Shown: piece by piece, positions 7,673 to 14,762 of the stretch
How the letters are laid out: each line of letters opens with the position of its first letter
Numbering within the stretch: the first letter of the stretch is position 1
DNA from: Candidatus Cloacimonadota bacterium
GTDB taxonomy: Bacteria > Cloacimonadota > Cloacimonadia > Cloacimonadales > TCS61
Reading direction: 5' to 3'
DNA: 27,342 nucleotides
Assembly (NCBI GenBank): GCA_021108055.1
Contig: JAIORR010000233.1
Coordinates: forward strand, 1-27,342
Made by a program: the position numbers and the translations under genes
The notes under the pieces: generated by a model
Database searches by the model: none
Seen by the model: the letters and a program-made list of their open reading frames with translations, nothing else
Told to the model about the DNA's origin: nothing

Positions 7673-8293
7673 ATGCAAAAAGAAACATTTAAATCGTTTT
7701 TAAAAGAATTTAATTTTCCACATTATGAAGAATTGCTTGATTCATTTCAAAAGTTTTTAGATTTTTTATTGGAAGAAAATTCTAAAGTTAACCTCATTTC
7801 CCGAAAAACAAAATCCGAAGATTATTGGACGATACATTTCCTGGATTCTATCCTGCCGATACGGCACATAGATTTTTCAAATAAAAAGATCCTGGATTTC
7901 GGAACAGGCGGAGGTTTGCCGGGTATTCCAATTAAATTACTCTATCCGGATTCAATCGTTTTTCTGTTAGATTCCAAGCAAAAAAAGATCAATTCAATAA
8001 AAAATATTGTCAAAAGACTTGACTTAAAAGAATGTTTCACGATTGTTTCACGGCTCGAAGAAATGGATGCGAAGTGGGGTAATTTTTTTGATATTATAGT
8101 GTGCAGGTCTGTGAAAATTTTGCCGAAGTATAAAACAAAAATGTTCGATCTATTGAAAAACGACGGTAAGATAATTCTTTACAAAAGCAGGAAATTAGAG
8201 GATATAATACAGTTTGGAAAGGTAAAAAAATATGATGTGAGCCTTCCGGAAATTGGAGAAAGGAAGATAATAGAGATAGAAAAAAAGAATTGA
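7673..8293 (+). CDS. rsmG: 16S rRNA (guanine-N7) methyltransferase RsmG
   Basis: A 206-residue SAM-dependent methyltransferase of the RsmG/GidB family, which modifies the G527 region of 16S rRNA. The diagnostic features are NLISRK and HFLDSI near the N-terminus, SAM-binding motif I DFGTGGGLPG (75-84), an acidic LLDSK strand after it and the CRSV segment where family members have (S/A)RAV. Length is normal. Its position directly before parA-parB is a conserved arrangement near many bacterial origins. The start follows a purine-rich GGGGAAAAG. The gene also contains a curious pair of parS half-site-like 9-mers, described separately. Confidence 0.92.
   Translation: MQKETFKSFLKEFNFPHYEELLDSFQKFLDFLLEENSKVNLISRKTKSEDYWTIHFLDSILPIRHIDFSNKKILDFGTGGGLPGIPIKLLYPDSIVFLLDSKQKKINSIKNIVKRLDLKECFTIVSRLEEMDAKWGNFFDIIVCRSVKILPKYKTKMFDLLKNDGKIILYKSRKLEDIIQFGKVKKYDVSLPEIGERKIIEIEKKN
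8033..8052 (+). repeat. Two direct 9-mers matching a parS half-site
   Basis: TGTTTCACG occurs at 8033-8041 and 8044-8052, an 11-bp period close to one helical turn. Each copy equals the left half of the parS palindrome plus one base. The two copies fall in different reading frames of rsmG, so this is not a protein repeat. It may be chance; single half-sites also occur elsewhere (for example 3688-3695 and 5813-5820). Confidence 0.3.
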
Positions 8294-8326
8294 AGAATTA
8301 AAGGAAGAAAAAATAACGGAAAAATT

Positions 8327-9082
8327 ATGGGAAGAATAATTACAATCGTAAACCAAAAGGGAGGGGTAGGCAAAACTACTACTGCGATCAGTCTTGCTTC
8401 TGCTCTTGCTATTTTTGAAAGAAAGACGTTATTAATAGATTTTGATCCTCAGGGAAATACTTCCAGTGGCGTTGGAGCTGAAAAGAAAAACCCGAATATT
8501 TATGAAGCATTGATAGGGAAAGTACCTTTGAAGGATGTGATCAAACCTTCTTCTATCCTTAAAAAGCTGGAAATTGCTCCGGCAAACGTCGATTTGAGTG
8601 GAGCAGAGATCGAGCTTGTGAAGGAATATTCACGGGAATATAAGCTGAAGAAAATCGTAGAGCCGCTTATAAATGATTATGAATTTATCATTATCGACTG
8701 TCCTCCTTCGCTGGGGCTGCTCACGGTTAATGCACTTACAGCCTGCACGGACGTTATCATTCCAATTCAATGTGAATATTATGCACTGGAAGGTGTGAGT
8801 CAGCTCCTTACTACCATCCGATTGATTAAAAAAGGATTGAACCCGGGACTTAATATAATGGGTATTTTACTCACATTATATGATAGAAGACTAAACCTTT
8901 CACGACAGGTTGCCAAGGAAGTTAGAAGATATTTTCAGGAACAGGTTTTTGAAACGATCATTCATAGAAGTGTAAAACTGAGTGAAGCTCCGGGTTTCGG
9001 GAAATCTATTTTTCATTATGATATAAAATCTCCGGGTTCAAAAAGCTATTTGGAATTAGCAAAGGAAGTGATGGCAAGATGA
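8327..9082 (+). CDS. parA: Chromosome-partitioning ATPase ParA/Soj
   Basis: A 251-residue deviant Walker ATPase of the chromosomal ParA/Soj type with almost no N-terminal extension. It has the deviant Walker A KGGVGKTTT (from residue 11), the A' segment DFDPQGN, and Walker B IIDCPPSLGLLTVNAL. It binds DNA nonspecifically as an ATP dimer and moves ParB-parS complexes to segregate origins; Soj proteins can also act on DnaA. Its stop overlaps parB by four bases (ATGA at 9079-9082), and rsmG lies just upstream. A perfect parS lies 11 kb downstream, so a working segregation system is likely. Confidence 0.96.
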   Translation: MGRIITIVNQKGGVGKTTTAISLASALAIFERKTLLIDFDPQGNTSSGVGAEKKNPNIYEALIGKVPLKDVIKPSSILKKLEIAPANVDLSGAEIELVKEYSREYKLKKIVEPLINDYEFIIIDCPPSLGLLTVNALTACTDVIIPIQCEYYALEGVSQLLTTIRLIKKGLNPGLNIMGILLTLYDRRLNLSRQVAKEVRRYFQEQVFETIIHRSVKLSEAPGFGKSIFHYDIKSPGSKSYLELAKEVMAR

Positions 9083-9930
9083 CAAAATTAGGCAGAGGTT
9101 TAGAAGCACTGATAGATTCGGGACCTGAATCTACCGATAAAACAACTGGAATAACAACAATAAAAATCGATAACATAGCTCCAAACAGGTATCAGCCCCG
9201 TAAAAGATTCGATAAGAAAAAATTGCAGGAACTCGCAAATTCTCTTAAGGAAAATGGTCTCATCCAGCCGATCATTGTCACGAAAAGAGATGAAACAAAA
9301 TATGAACTCGTTGCAGGCGAAAGAAGATTGGAAGCATCACGACTTGCCGGATTTGATGAAATTCCTGTTATTATCAGAAGTGTTTCTCCCAAAGAACAAC
9401 TTCAATTTGCGATCATCGAAAACGTTCAACGAGAAGACCTGAGTGCTATCGAGGAAGCAAGGGCTTACCAGCAATTGAATGAAGAATTTAAATTAACTCA
9501 TTCCCAGATATCTGAAATTGTAGGAAAAGATAGAGTTACTATTTCAAATCTTATTCGCCTTTTAAAGTTAAATGATAATATTCAGCAGATGATATTGGAT
9601 GAAAAAATCTCATCCGGACATGCACGTGCTGTTCTTCAGGTTGATGAACAACTGCAGGAAGATTTTGCAAATCTGATATTAAAAAATAATTTGTCGGTAA
9701 GAAAAACAGAATTAGAAGCAAAACGAATCAAAGAAACAGGTTCTGTCCATAGACAAAAACCAGAAACAATTGTGATTCCAAAGTTAAATGAATATGAAAA
9801 AACACTCATTAACTCCTATAAAATGAGAGTAACGATTTCCGGAAAGGAAGATAAAGGCAGGATAATATTTCATTATGCTTCCGAAAAGGAATTGACTAAA
9901 CTTATCAAGGCTTTAAAAAAAAATAAATGA
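9079..9930 (+). CDS. parB: Chromosome-partitioning protein ParB/Spo0J
   Basis: A 283-residue protein with the Spo0J-type opening LGRGLEALI, the N-terminal CTP-binding ParB domain (QPRKRF; GERRLEA corresponding to GERRxRA; ENVQREDLSAIEEARAY), a helix-turn-helix region (THSQISEIVGKDRVTISNLIRLLKL), and a C-terminal dimerisation segment. It clamps and slides on DNA after loading at parS, in a CTP-dependent manner, and stimulates ParA. It overlaps both parA and the following M23 peptidase gene by four bases, so the three are translationally coupled. The cognate site is visible at 20325-20340. Confidence 0.96.
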   Translation: MTKLGRGLEALIDSGPESTDKTTGITTIKIDNIAPNRYQPRKRFDKKKLQELANSLKENGLIQPIIVTKRDETKYELVAGERRLEASRLAGFDEIPVIIRSVSPKEQLQFAIIENVQREDLSAIEEARAYQQLNEEFKLTHSQISEIVGKDRVTISNLIRLLKLNDNIQQMILDEKISSGHARAVLQVDEQLQEDFANLILKNNLSVRKTELEAKRIKETGSVHRQKPETIVIPKLNEYEKTLINSYKMRVTISGKEDKGRIIFHYASEKELTKLIKALKKNK

Positions 9931-10610
9931 ATAAATTATTATTATTTCTTTTTTTAATCGTAATTGTTGCACTGGTTCTTGTTTATTCAGAGAATAGAAA
10001 ATTAAATTCCATCAACAAAGAGCAAAAGCAGAAACTGGAAGTATCCGAAGAATATATAGAACACATTACAAATGAAATAAATAAAATGCCATCTACAGAA
10101 GAGACCGACATTTCCAATTCCGATAGATTAAGAAATGCTTTGAATAATTATTTACAAAAACGTAAGACAGATAAAGAAAAAAATAAAGTTAATGTTGATA
10201 ATATCCATGAAAAACTTTCACAAAATGAAAAAAAAGGAAGATTCATTCCCAACCTTATTCCTATTAACGGAGATTATGCAATAAGTCAGAGGTATTCCGA
10301 AGACCATCCGGCTCTCGATTTTGCTGCTGCAAATGGAACCGAGGTTGTAGCTGCTGCCGCAGGTGTTGTTCGGGCTGTTTACGAAGATGACTATTTTGGA
10401 ATCGTTATGACGGTAGATCACCTTAACGAATATTCTACACTCTATGCGCATCTTTCTGCTGCTGTTTACGAAACCAGGATATTTGTAGAAAAAGGTGAAA
10501 CTATTGCCCTGGTCGGAAATACAGGAAATAGCTCTGCTCCTCATCTTCATTTTGAAATAATAAAAAACGATGAATATTTAGACCCGGGAAAATTTTTAGT
10601 AAAAGAATGA
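9927..10610 (+). CDS. Membrane-anchored M23/LytM endopeptidase with coiled coil
   Basis: A 227-residue protein. A single N-terminal membrane helix (about 4-20) is followed by a charged coiled-coil-like stretch (about 22-95) and a C-terminal LytM/M23 domain. The zinc and catalytic residues are all present: H127 and D131 in HPALD, H175 in YAH, and H206/H208 in HLHFE. It is therefore likely an active peptidoglycan cross-link hydrolase facing the periplasm, not an EnvC-like activator. It overlaps parB by four bases and its stop overlaps the frame of the bactofilin gene. M23 peptidase-bactofilin pairs are known in other bacteria, where they shape cells. Confidence 0.9.
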   Translation: MNKLLLFLFLIVIVALVLVYSENRKLNSINKEQKQKLEVSEEYIEHITNEINKMPSTEETDISNSDRLRNALNNYLQKRKTDKEKNKVNVDNIHEKLSQNEKKGRFIPNLIPINGDYAISQRYSEDHPALDFAAANGTEVVAAAAGVVRAVYEDDYFGIVMTVDHLNEYSTLYAHLSAAVYETRIFVEKGETIALVGNTGNSSAPHLHFEIIKNDEYLDPGKFLVKE

Positions 10611-10624
10611 AAAGAGAGGATAAT

Positions 10625-11026
10625 ATGGCAAGAAACAAGAAAGTGGAGCTTTCTACAATAATTGGAAAAGGAAGCAAGATAAAAGGTTCTTTGATCATCG
10701 AAGGTGGTATTCGCATCGATGGCAAAGTGGAAGGCTCGATCGAATCAGACGGATTTGTTACGATCGGACTTTCCGGTGTAGCAAAAGCCGATATTAAAGC
10801 CGACGAGTGTCTTGTTTCCGGTAAGGTTGAAGGGAACATCGTTTGTGAAGATGCCCTCGAACTTGATAGAACCGCCAACTTAACAGGAGATATTATAGCA
10901 AAAGTGTTGAAAATTCACACAGGAGCTGTATTTAACGGTACAAGTAAAATGAACAAAAACAACAAACCTGCTGTTGCTAAAACTTTTGTTTATAAAAAAG
11001 ATGAGGAAGAAAAAAAATCTCAATAA
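10625..11026 (+). CDS. Bactofilin (polymer-forming cytoskeletal protein)
   Basis: A 133-residue bactofilin (DUF583). Short beta-helix rungs repeat glycine/valine patterns such as KGSLIIEGGIRIDGKVEG, SIESDGFVTIG, ADIKADECLVSGKVEGN and TANLTGDIIAKVLKI, between basic tails. Bactofilins form nucleotide-independent filaments and localise cell-wall enzymes, which fits the M23 peptidase gene directly upstream. I prefer the ATG at 10625 because GAGAGG (10614-10619) sits five nt before it. An ATG at 10607, overlapping the previous stop, would add six residues and is also possible. The 3' end overlaps the likely atpZ start. Confidence 0.92.
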   Translation: MARNKKVELSTIIGKGSKIKGSLIIEGGIRIDGKVEGSIESDGFVTIGLSGVAKADIKADECLVSGKVEGNIVCEDALELDRTANLTGDIIAKVLKIHTGAVFNGTSKMNKNNKPAVAKTFVYKKDEEEKKSQ

Positions 11027-11228
11027 GGAGTGGTATAAATATTTTAGTTTAATATCACAACTTGGACTCGTTGTAGTTTCATCTATCTTGATATTTTTCT
11101 TTCTTTTCCTTTATTTAGACAGGAAATTCAATACAAACGGTATCCTTATGGCGGTCGGTGTATTTCTTGGAGTAATATTGGGAGTGCTGGGAGCATATAG
11201 GCTGTTAAGAAAAATATACAGGGATTAA
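11001..11228 (+). CDS. atpZ: AtpZ/AtpI-family ATP synthase assembly protein
   Basis: A 75-residue protein with two membrane helices (about 18-39 and 46-66). It has the AtpZ pattern of a basic N-terminus, SLISQLGLVVVSS, LYLDRKFNTNG and a C-terminal YRLLRKI. AtpZ acts with AtpI at the start of F-type ATP synthase operons; it has been linked to assembly and cation handling, though its role is not settled. The ATG at 11001 lies inside the end of the bactofilin gene. An earlier in-frame start at 10974 would add nine residues inside bactofilin. Overlap with bactofilin suggests the segregation/shape genes and atp genes share transcripts. Confidence 0.8.
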   Translation: MRKKKNLNKEWYKYFSLISQLGLVVVSSILIFFFLFLYLDRKFNTNGILMAVGVFLGVILGVLGAYRLLRKIYRD

Positions 11229-11244
11229 GTACTATAAAAATAAG

Positions 11245-11616
11245 ATGAATAACAAAATATATGTTAAGAGAATCGTGATTATTATTCTCTTGACAAACGT
11301 ACCTGCTATTTTGAGTCTGCCGTTGTTTTATAAAGAAGCTTTAGGTTGGATTTCGGGTTCAATTGCAAGTTTTATAAATTTTATATGGCTTGCAGATAAT
11401 GTGAAAAAAAGTATGAGACTACTGGAAACCAAATCTAAATTGAATGCTGTAAAAGGAACATTGCTGAGATTATTGTTCCTTGCTGTATATTCTGCGGTAA
11501 TAGTTTATTTATTAAGACCGAACATAGTTGTTTTTGGATTGGGGTTACTTTCGGCACAGATATGCATTTACGGAAATGAGATTTACGAGAATATAAAAAA
11601 AAGTAAGTATTTTTGA
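11245..11616 (+). CDS. atpI: ATP synthase subunit I-like protein
   Basis: A 123-residue membrane protein with about four hydrophobic helices (residues roughly 10-28, 32-50, 70-88 and 92-110). It has the weakly conserved layout of AtpI/UncI: a GWISGSIASFINFIW helix and a short basic loop (KKSMRLLETKSK). It lies between atpZ and atpB, where AtpI is expected. The family helps assemble or stabilise the c ring, which is of interest here because the ring appears to contain two very different c proteins. Assignment rests on position and topology as much as on sequence. Confidence 0.75.
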   Translation: MNNKIYVKRIVIIILLTNVPAILSLPLFYKEALGWISGSIASFINFIWLADNVKKSMRLLETKSKLNAVKGTLLRLLFLAVYSAVIVYLLRPNIVVFGLGLLSAQICIYGNEIYENIKKSKYF

Positions 11617-11623
11617 GGTTGAA

Positions 11624-12535
11624 ATGGCAAAGAAAAAAAACCCGATGTTAAAAATATTTTTGATATTCTTCATTATAGAGATCATACTTGTATTTTTATC
11701 CGGTAATTTTTCCAGACAGCTTCAAGTTGGATTTGAAAACAAAAAGTTCGTTCTCAGAAATATTGAATTTCATTATGACCTCCAGGATGAAATAACAGAA
11801 GAATTCCAGATAGATGAATACAATAGGCAAAATAACATCACTCCCGATGTTTATGGAAGTGAAAAAATATATGATCTTTTTAAAAGATTTTTTGGAGCAC
11901 CAACAGCTCTTGGAACATTTCAACTTTTGCGAATGATCCTGATCGTAGATATTGTACTTCTGTTCATGGCACTATATATCAGGAAGCATTTGTTGGCTCG
12001 TCCTTCAAAATCACAACTTATTTTTGAATTGATATATACTTCATTAGAAGAATTTGTTACAGAAACTCTGGGAAAAGAAAAGGCAAATTACACGCCGTAT
12101 ATTGTTACTCTTTTCATCTTTATCTGGGTATGCAATATGATCGGCATGATTCCGATACCGGGATTTATGGAGCCTACAAGGAATTTAAATGTACCGCTGG
12201 GTCTCGGCTTTATGGTCGTCATTGTTGTACACTTCACGGCAATAAAAATGAAGGGTGCCTGGAAACATTTCCAGAACTATATTAATCCAATAAAAAATCC
12301 TCTTTGCCTTTTAGATATAGTTGGGGAAATGTCAAAAGTCGTTTCAATTTCTTTCCGTCTTTTTGGAAATATTCTGGGTGGAGCTATCATTATTCTGGTA
12401 GTTTCTTCACTTGTTAGTTTCGTTGTTTTTCCTGTAGGGCTGAATTTATTCTTCGGTATGTTTGTAGGAACGATTCAGGCATTTGTATTTACAATGCTTG
12501 CTCTCACATATATTGGTGTGGAAATTTCGGAGTGA
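11624..12535 (+). CDS. atpB: F-type ATP synthase subunit a
   Basis: A 303-residue subunit a. The essential stator arginine is R245 in the motif SISFRLFGNILGG, and the last two helices carry the family pattern with a C-terminal QAFVFTMLALTYIG. Ions pass through half-channels between this subunit and the c ring. Between the first helix (about 10-26) and the second (about 101-119) lies a soluble stretch of about 75 residues, rich in charged and aromatic residues and probably periplasmic. It is much longer than in E. coli, though long N-terminal regions are known in Bacteroidetes relatives. The gene ends three nt before atpE1. Confidence 0.95.
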   Translation: MAKKKNPMLKIFLIFFIIEIILVFLSGNFSRQLQVGFENKKFVLRNIEFHYDLQDEITEEFQIDEYNRQNNITPDVYGSEKIYDLFKRFFGAPTALGTFQLLRMILIVDIVLLFMALYIRKHLLARPSKSQLIFELIYTSLEEFVTETLGKEKANYTPYIVTLFIFIWVCNMIGMIPIPGFMEPTRNLNVPLGLGFMVVIVVHFTAIKMKGAWKHFQNYINPIKNPLCLLDIVGEMSKVVSISFRLFGNILGGAIIILVVSSLVSFVVFPVGLNLFFGMFVGTIQAFVFTMLALTYIGVEISE

Positions 12536-12538
12536 TAG

Positions 12539-13291
12539 ATGGCATTTACTATTGAACAAATTCAAATTGCCGCATACCTCGGTGCAGGACTTTGTGTAGG
12601 TATCGGAGCGGTAACCACCGGAATTGGTTCCGGTATAATTGCCGGAGAAGGAGCACAGGCAATAGTCAAACAACCCAAGGCAAACGAGCAAATTTTCCGA
12701 ACAATGCTTATCGGGCAGGCAGCAGCACAAACTGCCGGAATCTTTGCACTGGTTATTTCCATGCTTCTGATATACGGCAGGTCTGACAGCATAGAAGGAG
12801 GATGGTTCAAAGCTGCTGCATATCTTGCTGCCGGCATTGCAATGGGTTTCGGCTCTATTGGGCCATCTATGGGTGCAGGATATTCCGGAGGACAGGCTTG
12901 TAAGTCTGTTGCCAGAATGCCAAAACACGGAAATGCCATAATGGGAAATATGCTTATCGGTCAGGCACTATCACAAACTTCTGCAATTTTCGCATTAGTT
13001 GTATCTTTTCTTTTATTATATTCTATTCCGGAACAACCCGCCGATATTTCTCTGGGAAGATTAATTGTGAAAACAGTAGCATTTCTTGGAGCAGGACTAT
13101 CGATAGGACTTGGAACTTTGGGTCCCGGGATGGGCATTGGCTTTGTTGCTGGAAAGGCTAATGATATGATAGGCAGGTTTCCGGATGAGAAAGCAAAAAT
13201 CATGAGAACTATGTTTCTGGGATCTGCAGTATCGGAATCAACAGCTATTTATTCGCTTGTAATATCGTTTTTGTTAATATTTGCACTATAA
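12539..13291 (+). CDS. atpE: Triple-hairpin ATP synthase subunit c with one ion-binding site
   Basis: A 250-residue rotor subunit made of three fused c-type hairpins of about 83 residues each (1-88, 89-173, 174-250), six membrane helices in all. At the position of the ion-binding glutamate, hairpin 1 has Q64 (AAAQTAGIF), hairpin 2 has Q146 (ALSQTSAIF) and only hairpin 3 keeps E233, in the sodium-type context VSESTAIYS. The tyrosine of that motif is Phe in hairpins 1 and 2. At the helix-1 ligand position (Q32 of Ilyobacter) they carry S31, A113 and I200. V-type c proteins show duplication with loss of one carboxylate, and Acetobacterium woodii c1 is an F-ATPase case with two hairpins. Three hairpins with one site goes further. 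GGAG precedes the ATG. Confidence 0.93.
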   Translation: MAFTIEQIQIAAYLGAGLCVGIGAVTTGIGSGIIAGEGAQAIVKQPKANEQIFRTMLIGQAAAQTAGIFALVISMLLIYGRSDSIEGGWFKAAAYLAAGIAMGFGSIGPSMGAGYSGGQACKSVARMPKHGNAIMGNMLIGQALSQTSAIFALVVSFLLLYSIPEQPADISLGRLIVKTVAFLGAGLSIGLGTLGPGMGIGFVAGKANDMIGRFPDEKAKIMRTMFLGSAVSESTAIYSLVISFLLIFAL

Positions 13292-13316
13292 TTCAAAATG
13301 AAATCGGCAACAGATA

Positions 13317-13354
13317 GAACGAGAAAAAAGCAAAATTTCTGAAAGTTCTTTTTT
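13317..13354 (+). terminator. Hairpin plus T tract between the two c-subunit genes
   Basis: GAAC (13317-13320) pairs with GTTC (13345-13348) and AGAAA (13322-13326) with TTTCT (13336-13340), and six T residues follow. It lies in the 125-nt gap separating atpE1 and atpE2, the longest gap within the atp operon. It could act as an attenuator or RNA-processing site setting the ratio of the two rotor proteins. The stem is AT-rich and interrupted, so chance is possible. Confidence 0.35.
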
Positions 13355-13416
13355 ATAGTTGATAATAAGTCACCATTGGTTTGTGAAAGACGGTGGCAAA
13401 AAAATATGGAGGAATC

Positions 13417-13668
13417 ATGGACTTAACATTAGCACAGGGAATCGTAAAAGCTTCAGCTCTTTTGGGGGCTGGTTTGTGTATGGGAATGGGTGCTCTGGGA
13501 CCTGGAGTTGGAGAAGGCTTTGTAGCAGGTAAAGCTTGCGAGGGTATTGCTCGTTCTCCGGAAAATGCAAGCTTGATAACCAGAACGATGCTTGTGGGAC
13601 AGGCAGTATCAGAATCTACCGGTATTTATTCTCTGGTTATTGCATTATTGCTTATTTTCTCAACTTAA
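13417..13668 (+). CDS. atpE: Single-hairpin subunit c, two-carboxylate sodium type
   Basis: An 83-residue two-helix rotor subunit. The helix-2 motif GQAVSESTGIYSLV holds E66, S67, T68 and Y71, the sodium-binding set. Helix 1 has GPGVGEGFVAGKA, with E33 where Ilyobacter tartaricus has Q32. The E33/E66 pair matches the two-carboxylate ring described in Fusobacterium nucleatum, which binds Na+ together with a proton on the second carboxylate. I chose the ATG at 13417 because GGAGG (13408-13412) lies just before it; a GTG at 13393 would add eight residues. It closely resembles hairpin 3 of the preceding gene, so the two probably share one ring and arose by duplication. Confidence 0.94.
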   Translation: MDLTLAQGIVKASALLGAGLCMGMGALGPGVGEGFVAGKACEGIARSPENASLITRTMLVGQAVSESTGIYSLVIALLLIFST

Positions 13669-13735
13669 AAAAAAAGATATAATTAGAAACAAAGAAAACT
13701 TGATTTTCTGATTTAATTCCTTAACTGGAGAATTT

Positions 13736-14218
13736 ATGATTAGTATAAATTATGCGTTCATTATTGTTATATTGAATTTTGTTCTTTTACTCATTATATT
13801 GAATAAAATTCTTTATAAACCAATAAAGAAATTTCTGGCTGAGCGGCAGAAAAACATATCAGATGATATAGATAACGCAAATGAATCAAAAGAAAAAGCA
13901 GCAAAACTTGTTGAAGAAAAAGAAGGGGAATTAAAGACCTCTGCAGAAGAAATAAGAAAGATGAAAACTGCTGCCAAGAAAGATGCTGAAATACAATCTT
14001 CTGAAATTGTGAAAAGTGCAAAAAGCAGAGAAAAGAAAATTCTTAAAGATACGGAAGAACAGCTTAAACACGAAAAGGAAAAAGTGAAATCAGAGATCGA
14101 AACAGAAATAATTGAACTGGTTTCAGATCTTTCTACAAAATTCCTTTCAGAAAAACTGGATGATAAAAAAGATGAAGCACTTTTGAAAAAGATACTTTCC
14201 GAGAAAGAGGATAAGTGA
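13736..14218 (+). CDS. atpF: F-type ATP synthase subunit b
   Basis: A 160-residue peripheral-stalk subunit. One N-terminal membrane helix (about 5-25) is followed by a long, highly charged coiled coil rich in E, K and A, with the FLAERQKNISDDIDNA segment typical of b subunits just after the membrane. It forms the stator stalk that holds alpha3-beta3 against rotation. Only one b gene is present, so a homodimer is expected. The ATG follows ACTGGAGAA. It overlaps atpH by four bases (GTGA). Confidence 0.92.
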   Translation: MISINYAFIIVILNFVLLLIILNKILYKPIKKFLAERQKNISDDIDNANESKEKAAKLVEEKEGELKTSAEEIRKMKTAAKKDAEIQSSEIVKSAKSREKKILKDTEEQLKHEKEKVKSEIETEIIELVSDLSTKFLSEKLDDKKDEALLKKILSEKEDK

Positions 14219-14748
14219 AAGATAAGTTGATCGCTAAACGCTATGCAACTGCTGCAATATTAAATATTCCAGAGAATCAATATTATTCTGTTATGGAAGA
14301 TATGAAGTTTCTTAGAAAAGCATTTGCGCAAGATGAAGATTATATAAAGTCGATCAATTCATATCTTTTTCCATTGCAAAACCGGATAAAGCTGGTGAAG
14401 CAAATATCCGCACAACTCAATAACAGAGTAATCTGGGAAAATCTTTTTGTCCTTTTAGTAAAGAAACACAGGTTTACGATTATTATGGAAGTACTTAATG
14501 AAATGGAAAATACTGTTTTGATCAGTAAAAATCAGGTTAAAGTATCTTTAACGATTGCACATGAACATTCCGAAATAGTGCTGAATAAGATAAGTTCCAA
14601 AATAGCTGATATTATTAAAAAAGATGTTGTGATGAAAGTTAATATCGATCCTGAAATAATTGGGGGATTTATCGCACAAACAGATTCTCTTTTAATTGAT
14701 GGCTCAATAAAAAATGGTTTGGTAAAATTAGTTAGTTCAAAGAAATAA
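14215..14748 (+). CDS. atpH: F-type ATP synthase subunit delta
   Basis: A 177-residue delta (OSCP) subunit that links the b stalk to the top of alpha3-beta3. The N-terminal helical domain opens with the family pattern IAKRYATAA. The C-terminal part has the conserved PEIIGGFIAQTDSLLIDGSIKNGLVKL, close to the usual GGxxxxxxDxxxDxSxxxxLxxL signature. The start is GTG at 14215, inside the end of atpF, with AAAGAGG a few bases upstream, so translation is coupled to atpF. Confidence 0.92.
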   Translation: MKDKLIAKRYATAAILNIPENQYYSVMEDMKFLRKAFAQDEDYIKSINSYLFPLQNRIKLVKQISAQLNNRVIWENLFVLLVKKHRFTIIMEVLNEMENTVLISKNQVKVSLTIAHEHSEIVLNKISSKIADIIKKDVVMKVNIDPEIIGGFIAQTDSLLIDGSIKNGLVKLVSSKK

Positions 14749-14762
14749 TAAATGAGGTCAGA

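Noticed and set aside
12446..12939. Minus-strand frames opposite the triple-hairpin c gene
   Set aside because: They arise from the Gly/Ala-rich codons of the c subunit and show no protein-like features of their own.
13393..13416. GTG start giving eight extra residues on the single-hairpin c subunit
   Set aside because: GGAGG lies between the GTG and the ATG, so the ATG at 13417 is the better start and gives a typical c-subunit N-terminus.
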